Under the pieces are notes generated by a model that was not told the origin of the DNA, did no database searches, and saw nothing but the letters and a program-made list of their open reading frames with translations. A stretch of DNA of 64,000 nt. It comes from Diadema setosum (Eukaryota > Echinodermata > Echinoidea > Diadematoida > Diadematidae). Positions 12,101 through 22,190 of the stretch are shown here, one piece after another. The stretch's first letter is position 1, and each line of letters starts with the position of its first letter. The position numbers and the translations under genes are program-made. The stretch spans positions 14,065,385 to 14,129,384 of the forward strand of contig NC_092705.1 of NCBI RefSeq assembly GCF_964275005.1, in the 5' to 3' direction.

Positions 12101-15100
12101 TACAAGACATGAAAGTATAGAATCAAACTTATCAACAATATGAATATGAAAGTACAAACATATTTACAAATTTGGTAAAAGGGTCCAACAAATAGCAACG
12201 CTAGTGGACGTTGGCTCTTGAATACAGAAGAAGAATATATAAATTCAACAAGAAAATTATTTACATTATAAACAAGTGTATTTACACTATGTACAAGATT
12301 AACATTTTGAAATTGGTAAGTGTACTTACATTACTTATATTACTAGAATTGAAGTTTTTGCTTTGTGGATTACAAAATAAACAGATCTATTCCAATTATG
12401 TGTATTTTTCCAATAAATTCTTTTTGAAGACTTTACAAAAATTTTTACGAGAGGATGTATAACGTAAATCAGTTGAAAGATTGTTCCATATTTTAACACC
12501 TGAATATGCTATTGATCGCTTCCCTAATTCTGTTTTGACAGTTTTTAGTTTAAAATTGCACATTTCTTTGTTTCTTGTTTCGTATGTATGGTCAATATGA
12601 GAAAAATAATACGATGCTTTATGAGGTAGGTAATTATGTAATGTTTTAAATCAATATCAAGCGATTATATCCCCTCCGGAGATGTCATGTCTCATTAGGC
12701 GTTTTCACATCAGCCCGATGTTTCGAAATAGCGCGCTGTTTTCTGACTTGGGAAATTTTCCTGATAGCGAAATAGCACGCTATTTGATAATGTGAACACA
12801 AATTAACGCGCTAGTTGTATCGCTCTGATAGAGAAAATTTCTCGAGTCCAACTCGGGAAATTTCTGAAATAGCGGGATAGTAGAGCGCTATTTGATAATG
12901 TGAAAACGACTCGAGAAATTAGCGCGATGAATCCCATTATGCCTATAGCGTGTGTGACCCGATCGACCGAGGCAAACTGCACACAAATCATGAGGAATTT
13001 TTGAGAGGGCACACACATTACTGATGCTGTTTGCACAATACTCAGCTGTCGAATTAGCTATTTTAAAATTTTTAACTATTCGGGCTGCCCCCTCTTCGGG
13101 CTGATGTGAATAAGAAATGAAATAGCGCTCTAATTCGCAATCGCGGAAAATATTTCGAGCTTGGATTTTTATCGGGCTGATGTGAAAACGCCTACTGAGT
13201 GTTAATACTGCGAGGAACAGAAACATTTTATAACACATCTTAGTGCAGCTTGTATTGCAGCTCCCAAGCAAAATGAAAAATCGGGAAGACATATTTATGA
13301 TACAGTGTAAGTGATATCTAGAATATTTTAGATGCTTATTGAATGACTACAATTCATATCAAACAAATCTCCTTGGAATTTGTACTCACGATTGATACAA
13401 ATGACCCCCGCATCTTCACCATGCGTGCAGTTGTTGGTTCCATTACCATGATTTATACCGCCATGCCTACACATCGCCAAGTGGTCCTCCGTCCCATCAC
13501 ACTTCACACTGTCAAGTAAAATCCGTCCAGATCCACTGCCAAAGGTGGCGCAGCAGGGGGCTGCCCAGGCCTCTTGGTAACCCAGCATCCTGCAGACCAC
13601 GTTGGCATCTTCTAAGCTCCAGGATTCGTCACACACCGTGCCCCATTCGCCTTCGTACAGAATCTCAACTCGTCCTTCTCTCTCGCTTCTTCCATTAACA
13701 AGGCGAACTCCATGTGCATGGAAAAGAAGAGCGAAAAGTAAAAGATAGCTTGGAAATAAAGTATAGAAAAAATAAGGCAACGAAAATACATCTCGCACAG
13801 AGAAGAAACACACCCCGCGCCGGCTAAATCAGTGAAAAGGTGTTTCTCTAGCACTCTGTCGCTATATAATGTAAATATAATTATTTATCACATACTCATA
13901 TATAATTCAAAAGAGTTCAAATACGAGTGTGTTGGTGTGTGTGTTCGTGTGGGTGTGTGTTTGGTTTTGGTTGCTCCTTTCACTGTCTGACACAACCACC
14001 ACAACAGCAACAAACATGTTGAGATGTAAAAAAGCGCCCTCTGACGGTGACTTACTCTCTGGAGCACAGATGACACCTGCATCTTCACCATGCCAACAAT
14101 TCTGCGTCCCAATTGCACGATGTGTGCAGTCAGCTAGATTCTCCTCCGTACCGTCGCAGTGCACGTCGTCCAGTAAGATCTCCCCAGATCCTTGGCCGAA
14201 GCTGGCGCAGCAAGGAGCTCCCCAAGCCTCTTGGTAACCGAGCATTCTGCAGACAATGTTGGCATCTTCCATATCCCAGGAGTCATCACAGACGGTGCCC
14301 CAGTCTCCCTTGTAGAATATCTCAACACGTCCTTCTCCTTCATTGCTTCCATCGACAAGGCGAACTCCAAGTGATGCTGTGATTAAGAACAGATGGCCAT
14401 ATTAGATGACTTAAAAGCATCGTTAAAAACCACAAGTGAAACACATAAATACACACAAGCGCAGAGACACATACACACACAGTCACATCTTAAAATACAC
14501 AACTAATAGTCGGTAATATTTACAATTGAGCCCTCGATATGTGAATTTCACAGTTGACTATAGATACTGATAAGTAAATAATGGTGCGACTTTTCTCGCA
14601 ATGAGCTCACCTGGTTCACGAAAGTACGAGGACATGGCCGCACATAAGGACTGGCTGGTGTTGAAGCCAGTGTACTGATGGAACATAATGTCGACAAAGA
14701 TTCTCGGAACGACATCGTACAGCAGAGCCAGAGCTTCGTCAACGACAATGAGGCACCTTGATTCCACTGTAAAAATGCTGAGAATATTATTTGTGATATC
14801 AGCAGCGCCTTCCTCTAAAGCTCTCTGGTCCTGTGAAACAAACGTTTCCAAGGTAGCACATAAGGCCTCTCTGTCCTCATAGCCTGCGACTACGGCCAGA
14901 AGTCTCGGCAGGTCACTAAGCATCAGTCGACTCACATTAGCAGGAACCTGCAGATCGCTTTCAACAAATGACACGATGTTGTCCCAACTCTTGCATAGCT
15001 CAAATGCCCTGGGTATTAGAGCCATCAAAATGTCTTGAAGGACATGTTTAACAAGTTGTCGAGGATTCGCATCATTAGACAGCAGGTGACGTCCGTCGCG

Positions 15101-16536
15101 ACAAACCTCGTCATCGCCATCTGATGTCGGGCCGAACAGCTCTCCACCGATTCGGCGGGCGTGTTCCAAAAAGTCAATCGGTCGTAACGGGAAGGGACGA
15201 TTGGGGCCAGTCAAAGGTGTCTCACCGACGGGAAGTATCGTGGGTTGAGCGGCAATGGCATAGACACTGCTGACGTTATAGAGGAGTCTACACACGAACC
15301 CGTCGTCTAAGTCGGTCCAAACTCTCTGCGAACGAAGGATAGGATCGCACGTCGACTTTAACACGTCTGGTCCTCTAGCAACGACAACGAGGCGAGGGGC
15401 AATTTTCACGCAGATCTCACCCACGGCTTCGACTAAATCGTACCCCGACCAGGCGGCGCCAACACCACGCAATATGTCGTTGACAGTCAACTGAGGTAAC
15501 ACTTCTCCAGGAACGCTGAAAGGTTGCTGCTCATAATGCGAGAGACAATCGAATGCCTGGTCCCAATCAACGGTCAAACCGCTCGGCAGAGGGCATGGGC
15601 TCGCCGAGTCAGCTACAGGGAATACACAGAAAGATTTGCACCTTAAAGTACAAGAATTTGCCCGGACATTAACAAGTTTGATATTCATAGACAATTATAA
15701 CGTATGAAAAAATGTATTATGTAAGTATGATATATTCAGAATATGCATGTGTGTGTGCTGATTATCTGACCTTACTCATTTCAAAATTTTCCGTGAATGC
15801 TTGTTTAGTATAAACAAGTTTGCAACCTCAAGTACAGTCAATATACGACATAAATAGTGCAAATACTGGAAGCCAAAATGTGTTTTATATATTTTCCTAC
15901 ATATTAATACATTCCTATATAAAATTATATTTTCTAAGAAAAATCAAGTGTTCGTACAAATGTAATAAATCATTTAGATGCAAATAGATAAAGTAAAGTG
16001 TTCATTTTACTTTAATGACATGTTTCACGGTGCAAGGGTGATTGTCCACTCAGGAAGTAGAAACTACAGTATTACCACGATTACAGTAGTCTAATGTTCG
16101 CTGGTAATGAAATATTTACATAGTTAGTATACAAGCACTCGTGATAGTTTACATGTATGAATATAGAGTGCAGGGCCTACGTACACGATGTTCAACGGTA
16201 CTCAATCAGTAGACGATATAACATAGAAAAGGCTCGTTCTCTGTTCGTATTTTACAGATCAAATCCTGAGAGACAACCGATAGTGTCCTGTATGAATGGT
16301 TCACAGCTTGACAAAAGGAAGATATATTCCATATACAATCTATTGGTGAAGTAAAAGCGAATGAAGTAAAAAATGTGGATAATGTTCCTGTTTCACATTA
16401 CATTATGTCATATATCAGATATGCATGGAGGTACGAATTTATGGTTGGATTGATACTTACTGCTGGAGCAAAGAGGCAAGATGTAGGCAATGTTTAGAAA
16501 AATCAACGCACCGGAGAAAAATAATTTCTTCACCAT
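6688..16536 (-). CDS. Secreted multi-SRCR protein with a large novel N-terminal region (10 exons, ~1219 aa)
   Basis: Exons in transcript order: 16536-16461, 15612-14611, 14376-14056, 13707-13390, 11813-11490, 11183-10854, 10063-9746, 9022-8702, 7642-7316 and 7010-6688. All junctions use GT/AG and all are phase 1, giving 3660 nt with the stop. The product begins with a hydrophobic signal peptide ([20 protein letters not shown]), continues with about 334 residues that match nothing I know, and ends with eight scavenger receptor cysteine-rich domains. There is no transmembrane segment or GPI-like tail before the stop, so secretion is expected. SRCR proteins of invertebrate deuterostomes are large families often linked to coelomocyte immunity; binding to microbial or self polyanionic ligands is a family-level inference, not seen here. 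The start was chosen because it gives a signal peptide in the exon whose donor fits phase 1. Missed exons inside the long introns cannot be excluded, but none is needed for frame. Confidence 0.88.
7316..7642 (-). CDS. SRCR domain 7 exon
   Basis: 327 nt, phase 1-1, acceptor CCGACAG, donor AAC|GTAAGT. Motifs are [51 protein letters not shown] and EDAGVIC. Eight cysteines with the STCCSRFG pair. Confidence 0.9.
7840..8330 (+). repeat. Unclassified interspersed repeat with retroposon-like 3' end
   Basis: AT-rich 3' part ends GAAACTCAATAAATGAAACG followed by GAAAC-type repeats, as in retroposon tails. The upstream part (GGCACTGAGTTCCAGAGAGA) is also repeat-like, but I cannot name the family. In an SRCR intron. 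Confidence 0.4.
8702..9022 (-). CDS. SRCR domain 6 exon (most diverged repeat)
   Basis: 321 nt, phase 1-1. It starts [18 protein letters not shown]. The first motif is WGQICRDNW rather than WGTVCDDSW, and the usual FGxGSG loop is replaced by [11 protein letters not shown]. All eight cysteines are kept, so the fold is probably intact with a changed ligand-facing loop. Confidence 0.88.
9050..9225. repeat. AAT/ATG simple repeat (SINE tail)
   Basis: Dense AAT and AATGATAAT repeats that continue the SINE 3' end up to the SRCR domain 6 acceptor region. Confidence 0.85.
9226..9457 (-). mobile_element. tRNA-derived SINE with simple TAA tail
   Basis: On the minus strand it begins GGGGGCGCTGTGGCATAGTG (A-box-like), has the B box GAGTTCGAATCCC, a non-tRNA body and GGGTAAATAAGACC, and then a long AAT/TTA simple repeat from about 9225 down to 9050. 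It is inserted in the intron next to SRCR domain 6, whose acceptor lies about 25 bp beyond the tail. Confidence 0.7.
9746..10063 (-). CDS. SRCR domain 5 exon
   Basis: 318 nt, phase 1-1, acceptor ATCACAG, donor AGC|GTAAGC. Motifs are [51 protein letters not shown] and EDAGIIC. Eight cysteines with the APCCARFG pair. Confidence 0.9.
10134..10380. mobile_element. Palindromic MITE rich in GGGTCA/TGACCC
   Basis: Termini ACTCTAAAAAA with inverted complement at the other end; each arm contains CCGGGTCA-n4-TGACCCGG, itself a hairpin. About 247 bp in an SRCR intron. Confidence 0.75.
10854..11183 (-). CDS. SRCR domain 4 exon (lacks the adjacent cysteine pair)
   Basis: 330 nt, phase 1-1. Motifs are [36 protein letters not shown] and [15 protein letters not shown]. 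Unlike the other seven repeats, APCCA is replaced by APHEA, leaving six cysteines. This supports the two adjacent cysteines acting as a unit that can be lost together. Confidence 0.9.
11490..11813 (-). CDS. SRCR domain 3 exon
   Basis: 324 nt, phase 1-1, acceptor CCAATCAG, donor ATG|GTCAGT. Motifs are [51 protein letters not shown] and EDASVVC. Eight cysteines including the APCCAHFG pair. Confidence 0.9.
11998..12660 (-). mobile_element. LINE 3' fragment (reverse transcriptase tail and 3' region)
   Basis: Minus-strand translation between about 12640 and 12430 gives [31 protein letters not shown] and RYTSSRKNF, the typical C-terminal tail of a CR1/L2-like reverse transcriptase. An AT-rich 3' region follows and ends in a CATT simple repeat at about 12000-12016. 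It lies in the SRCR intron between exons 4 and 5. Confidence 0.7.
12696..13194. mobile_element. MITE with perfect 24-bp terminal inverted repeats
   Basis: Starts TAGGCGTTTTCACATCAG and ends with the exact 24-bp complement; TA at both ends fits a TA target-site duplication. The interior has repeated GCGCTATTT and its complement. 499 bp, non-coding, in an SRCR intron next to a LINE fragment. Confidence 0.82.
13390..13707 (-). CDS. SRCR domain 2 exon
   Basis: 318 nt, phase 1-1. Core motifs are [51 protein letters not shown] and EDAGVIC, with eight cysteines including an APCCATFG pair. The acceptor is CACATGGAG with its pyrimidine tract about a dozen bases upstream. Its C-terminal loop holds an NGT and an NCT sequon. 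Confidence 0.9.
14056..14376 (-). CDS. SRCR domain 1 exon
   Basis: 321 nt, phase 1-1. It opens with GVRLVDGS and has the family core [35 protein letters not shown] and EDAGVIC. Eight cysteines are present, including an adjacent pair in APCCASFG. The donor is AGA|GTAAGT. Confidence 0.9.
14611..15612 (-). CDS. SRCR gene exon 2: 334-residue region of unknown family
   Basis: A single uninterrupted 1002-nt exon (acceptor CTGTAG, donor CAG|GTGAGC, phase 1-1) encodes protein residues about 26-359. I do not recognise the fold. It has ten cysteines, spaced fairly evenly (for example SPCP, EICVK, STCDP, FVCRL, EVCRD, ELCKS, ALCAT, SRCLI, SLCAA), an even number that suits an oxidised secreted domain. 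There are three N-glycosylation sequons (two NVS, one NTS). The second half is rich in leucine and alanine and looks helical. It joins the first SRCR domain through a short REPG linker. The symmetrical 1-1 phase would let it be shuffled as a module. Confidence 0.82.
16461..16536 (-). CDS. SRCR gene exon 1: signal peptide
   Basis: This 76-nt exon encodes Met-Val-Lys-Lys followed by about 17 hydrophobic residues and a Leu-Cys-Ser-Ser-Ser cleavage-like region, a typical secretory signal. The donor reads GCA|GTAAGT. An in-frame ATG further upstream gives a longer, non-signal-like N-terminus, so the ATG at 16536 is preferred. Confidence 0.8.
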
Positions 16537-17470
16537 GGTTATAGGTAGAATCCTCGATACAGTGAAGACAGAACCACAAGGAAGAGACACCAGCTCCAAA
16601 CATGGATATAACGGATGGTGATTCAATCTTGCCTACAGAGTTACGATATATTTTTTCTCTTTTGCTTACGTCTGACTGGGGCCGATTATAAAAGGAAAAT
16701 GAATCCAGAATTCTACATTTAGCGGGGTATAGTTCATTATGTGGGCGAATGGAGTACGATTAAAACCTCCTTTGGATAGTGAAGGTATAACTAGCAGATA
16801 GATATTCTATCCGCTGTCCCCCAGTGGAGTGCACTTGAAGATTGAAATCAATCTATATTGACCTTGAGTAATGCAGTAAAGAGCTTGCCAGGCACACTCT
16901 GCTACACCGTTAACAATCAGCGAAACCGTTTCTCGTTTGTGCGTCATTTTTATTATAAAATTGTCTTCATTTCTCTTTTTCTTTAAGGGGAGGGGGTTGT
17001 TTATTTGGTGAATGCACTTTCAAACAGTACGGGCCTGAAAATGTGTTGCATTACGTACATCATTTCAAATCTTTCATTTTCCAATGAAAATAATGCATAG
17101 ATGTAGTGCAGCTTTAAGAAAAGACAGAAAAGAATGGAGCGTAAAAAGAGTTTAAGAGAAAGCGCTATGTCGTTACATAGAGAAAAGATTAAAGAGATGT
17201 AAACAACGATTCAAAATCATAGACAAAAACTGGAGAAAAAAATATGGATGGTAGCCACCATAGCTGGGATTCATATAGACAGTTGCCTTCTTAACGAAGG
17301 AAACGAGACATACTAACATATTCATTGAAACAGGCCAACTTATACTATCACTACAGAAATTGCCACAATAACCGAAAAGAAGTTATAAGGAATTTGGACA
17401 AGTAATTAAGTTGCGTGTCTCTATCCTCTTCTCGTAATTGATGTGTATAATAGTGCAAAGGAAAGTACGT

Positions 17471-17740
17471 GTGGCAAAGAAACCATAATATACTTTCACA
17501 TTCAGAGAGATACACGCGAAAGAGTAAGTTGTAGACATATCACTGAAAGAAAAAAAAAACACACCCACCAGTCTTGCTTTGTTTGACGACGTCAGCACGC
17601 CGTGGCAAAAAAAAAAACATGTATAATATACTTTCACATTCAGAGAGATATACGCGAAAGAGTAAGTTGTAGACATATCACTGAAAGAAAAAAAAAAACA
17701 CACCCACCAGTCTTGCTTTGTTTGACGACGTCAGCACGTC
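17471..17740. repeat. Two-copy tandem repeat of about 135 bp
   Basis: Both copies contain GTGGCAAA, TATACTTTCACATTCAG, GAAAGAGTAAGTTGTAGAC, a poly-A tract and TTTGACGACGTCAGCACG. Nearly identical, so recently duplicated. Upstream of the SRCR gene. Confidence 0.8.
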
Positions 17741-18398
17741 TATGAGAGTCACTGGGAATTAAAAAAAAAAAAAAGCAGTGCAAAACATACCCAAATGGTT
17801 TATAAAAACGTGTGTGCTCTTCAGATATTTCTCGCATTTTTACACTGCGAATTGTTTGAGAAAATTCGGGAAGAAATTTTCGGTTAGATTAAAAGAAGGT
17901 AGAGGAGAGGAGTCGAGAGAGAAAGATCATCCTGATCTGCTTAGCTCACAAAAATATGTGGTAAAATTTGACAAGCTTGAATATCCTTAATACCCTTAAA
18001 AAGTATGAAAAGTCATCGTAATTATTAGAAAATCAAGAAGTGTTTCATTGAAAAAGCAAAAACAAAAACCCGAAATTTCTTTCTCAATAGAGCATTTCTC
18101 GTCTTAACTCGTTAAATTTGATCTAACAAATAAACCTTTTTTGGTGTGAGGTTTGTTATACTTTTGGGTATTATTCCTTAAATCCCTTTCAGTTGTGTGT
18201 TTGTTTTGTTTTTGTTTTGTTTTTGTTTTTATTGAAACAGTATGTTCAGACTTGACTCTCTTAACTTGATTTTACATTTTAAAAAAAGGTCATAGGAAAC
18301 ACAGGAAAGAACAGATTAATGAAATCAAAAAAGCAAAGGAATAGACCTATTTATGTTATGTTCCTTACCTTATTTAATATAGCAAGTTGCAGTTAGAA

Positions 18399-18465
18399 CA
18401 TTGGGCGCGCGCGCGCGCACACACACACACACACACACTGTTTTTTTCCTGGGCCGCGCCCAATG
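18399..18465. repeat. GC/CA alternating tract flanked by inverted CATTGGGCGCG arms
   Basis: CATTGGGCGCG at the left and CGCGCCCAATG at the right enclose (GC)n(AC)n of about 38 bp, an alternating purine-pyrimidine run. Confidence 0.6.
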
Positions 18466-18755
18466 TGAAAGCTGTATCTTTTGTTGACATGGATCACCGA
18501 GCTTACACAATATTCACCGTATGGACCGCGTGTAGCGCCCAAATTATTATCTCATAACTCGCAAAAATCCGGCGAAATTTGAAAATGACTGCATTTACAG
18601 AAATTGGTGTAGAATGAAAAGTACTGAACCAATTTAATGACTTTGGTATCACTGTCTTCTGCGGAAGATGCCCTTTCTAATGCTGTCAAAAAATATATCA
18701 CTTTTAGAACGCAAGGTACTGAGAAATCAACCGTTCCGCTTTTTTGGGGACACCC

Positions 18756-18760
<5 letters not shown>

Positions 18761-18817
<57 letters not shown>

Positions 18818-18912
18818 TAACAAAGCTGCAACAAAGTTCATGCTGTATTCATGAACTTTGTTGCAGCTTTGTTACTTATCTTTTTATCTTGCCAACACGT
18901 GGACTACCTTAT

Positions 18913-18972
<60 letters not shown>

Positions 18973-19217
18973 CGTTGCTGGGGCGACAAGACCTTGTATC
19001 TACGAAATGTCAAATGTTCAGGAGAGCAAGAAAACATGGCAGCCAAAGCACTACATCAAATGGGAGAGTCTTTCCTTTGACTTGCCGTGAGGGCTGCATT
19101 TTTGGGATAAGACAGTTAGACTTTGGACAGGACATTACTTAACTGATTATCTGACCATTAATCCAAAAAAGTCCTTTTCACCAAAATTTCAGACACGAGG
19201 TCTTGTCACCCCAGTAG

Positions 19218-19263
<46 letters not shown>

Positions 19264-19372
19264 GTGTATGTGTGTGTGTGTGTGTGTTTATGAGTGTGTG
19301 TCCATGAATGTGTCCGTCTTCATTATCATGACTTAATCTGTCTCCATGATTGCAGTTTATGGCACTGATATG

Positions 19373-19445
<73 letters not shown>

Positions 19446-19462
19446 CATATATATAAATATAT

Positions 19463-19546
<84 letters not shown>

Positions 19547-19557
19547 TACACTGTATT

Positions 19558-19592
<35 letters not shown>
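18761..19592. repeat. Cluster of long TA (and GT) microsatellites
   Basis: TA tracts at about 18761-18815, 18917-18969, 19220-19262, 19378-19442 and 19470-19550, and GT tracts at 19265-19288 and 19561-19592. GTCCATGAATGTGTCCGTC plus following text appears twice (about 19300 and 19591), so part of the cluster is duplicated. No gene here. Confidence 0.85.
18971..19221. mobile_element. MITE family M1, copy 1 (inside TA repeats)
   Basis: Ends CGTTGCTGGGGCGACAAG and the complement of GTCACCCCAGTAGCG. The interior (TTTGACATTT-type, CCATGTTTTC) matches the copies at 42.1 and 46.1 kb in opposite orientation. Flanked on both sides by TA microsatellite. Confidence 0.8.
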
Positions 19593-19594
<2 letters not shown>

Positions 19595-21214
19595 ATGAAT
19601 GTGTCCGTCCTCATTATCATGACTTAATCTGTCTCCAAGTTTGTAGTTTATGGCACTGAGATAATCTCGATGAATAAAGTGTACATTACACGGATTAAGC
19701 AGACTAAACTTCATCTCACACATCTGCTATTGCACAATCACGTTTAATTGATCTTTAACATGATAATCAGGTTAATCATATCTCGTACACTTTGCTCCAT
19801 GCTTTAGTTGAAGAGCTTAAGTGAGAAGCCCGATCATTTTAACTCAATTGAGAGTTACACATACTGTAGCTGCGAAATTACGAATAGATAACATGAGCAG
19901 AAAATCCATTATCCTTCACACAGAATGGCAAAATAAAGTCTTCAAAATTGCAAATTAAATGTTAATAGTCGTGACAGAGACCTTTGCAAATGGAAGAAAA
20001 CGAAACAAAACTTGACATGACAACATTTTACCCAATTCTCAACATCTTGTGCCATTTGTGCAGCCGTTTGCCACATTGCATTTTTTTCCTTTAAAAAAAA
20101 AATTTAAACGAAATTTCTGCTGTACAGAGCTGGTCATAAAAGTATGTTTAAGACATTTCATTTGCATACCAAACTGTTGATTCATAGCCCACACTAACAC
20201 ATCCGACAGTGTGTTTGTATTCTTTTTTCCCCGATGTGGAATTCACAAAGTACCTGCGGTTTCCCTGTGTTTACAAATCGTCTACTCCCCAAAATGTCAT
20301 GAAAGAGTACATATTACAAGAAGTTGATCCTCGCCTACATATTTACAGAAAATATCTTTGTTTTTTTATCCCCGAGATATCTATCGGGTTTATGCTCAAC
20401 GGCAAATAAAAAAAAAATCACTTTTACGTCTAGAGATGTACAATATCTCAATCACAACACAGTGACTCTTGCACAATTTAGACTGGGCATAACTTCACCT
20501 ATTGCCCATGGGATATGATGGCAGCTATGCAAAGTCTACGGAGTTTTTTTTTTTGTTTTTTTGTTTTGTTTTGTTTTGTCAAGAATTTCTTGGGTTAGGG
20601 AGGGTGTTAAGGTGTTGAAGAGCGATTCCACATAATGTTCAAATTCCGTTTCCCCACAATGGCTACAACACCAGGGATACCTTGTCATAGCAACACTCAT
20701 CTGATTGGTGCAAAGAAGGATGGAATTCGTTCAAGGGCCAACCATTTTGTTACAGATATGCTTGGAAGACGTTATATTTAGATCGCCTTGTTTATCAAAG
20801 GTAATGATACAGATAATAATGATAATAATAATAATAATAATAATGACAATAACAATAATAATGATAATAATAATAATAACTAGAAATGTTGCTATGGCGA
20901 CTGATGCCTCAGCCATAATGCATGATTCTCCCAATAGGCGTATAGTACAATGTCTTCACAATGTGTGATCCATGACAGTTTCACATAACTGGCAAAATAT
21001 TGAAATGACAGGTTTGTCAGAAATGTCTTGAACTGGGTTTGCTTTAATTTCTTAAGAGTGCAGGTACACATATATGGGGAATTGAGAATTTTTACTTGAA
21101 TTCTGACAGACCTTTTTATACATGTAAGTTTATGCATTGAGTAATTTCCAAGGTATGAAGAAAGAGTGTAATGACGGTACAAAATGGATTTCTTTTTTTT
21201 TCTTTTTTTTTTTT

Positions 21215-22190
21215 GGGGGGGGGGGGCATTGAAACCTGGCCTTTGACCCTTAACCTTTGACCTTTTGGCTGGAAATTTCCCAGAGAATCTCCATTAGGTA
21301 ATGCATGTATTAAGTTTTGAAACTAATAATGCAAGCATTTCATATATACTAGTATATGAGGGAAATAGTAAAATTTTGAGGAGATGACCTTGACCTTTGA
21401 CCCCCTGACTATTGACCCATGACCCCTAAATTCCCTAGATAATCCCTGCCAGTCAGTACATGTGTATGTACCAAGTTCCACGAAGATACACTGAACCATT
21501 TGCGAGAAAAGTGATATTGCAACATTTTCACCTAACCTTTGACCTTTTGACATGAAACTCTCTCTGGGGAATCTCTACGCAGTAGTACATGTCCACACCA
21601 AGTTTCAAGAAAATACCTTTTGGGCATTGCATAGATATGGGGGAAATTGCAACATTTGTAGCATTTGACCTTGACCGTTTGACCTTTGACCTCTTGTCAA
21701 TGTCACTAAAATCTGCTCAACTAATTGTCCTATCATACATCATCCTTGGACCAAGTTTGGTGAAGCAAAGCTGCTTCATCCAGTTTTGAGTTATCACGTA
21801 AACAGATAAATTTTAGGATTTGACCTTGACCTTTGACCTCTGACCTCTGTCCGATTTCACTGAAAAACTAATCAAGGAATTGTCCCATTATACATCATCC
21901 TCCAACAAAGTTTGGTGAAATTTGCTTTATCCAGTCTTGAGTTATCGCGTAAACGGATACAATTTCATGATTTGACCTTGACCTTTGACCTTTGACCTTT
22001 AGCCGATTTCACCCAAAATCTAATCAAATAATTGCCCCATCATACTTCATACTTGGACCAAGTTTGGTAAAATTCCAGTAAATATTACTCAAGTTATCGC
22101 GTAAACGAAAGCGGACGGACAGACGAGCGTACGTACGGACGGACAACCCGAAAACATAATGCCTCCGGCACCACTTCGTGGCGGAGGCAT
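21215..22190 (+). repeat. Interspersed repeat with TGACCTTTGACC arrays and a terminal hairpin
   Basis: Degenerate tandem units of about 130-140 bp, each with TGACCTTGACCTTTGACC-like text and ACCAAGTTTGGTGAA. The end is a GGACGGACAGACG stretch, then a hairpin ATGCCTCC...GGAGGCAT at 22159-22190, then AAT repeats. No coding capacity. Confidence 0.75.

Noticed and set aside
16684-16694. TATA-like sequence about 150 bp upstream of the SRCR start
   Set aside because: The clear TATAAAAG reads on the opposite strand; the minus-strand version is weak in AT-rich DNA.
19357-19723. Tyr/Ile-rich open frames
   Set aside because: Translation of TA and GT microsatellites.
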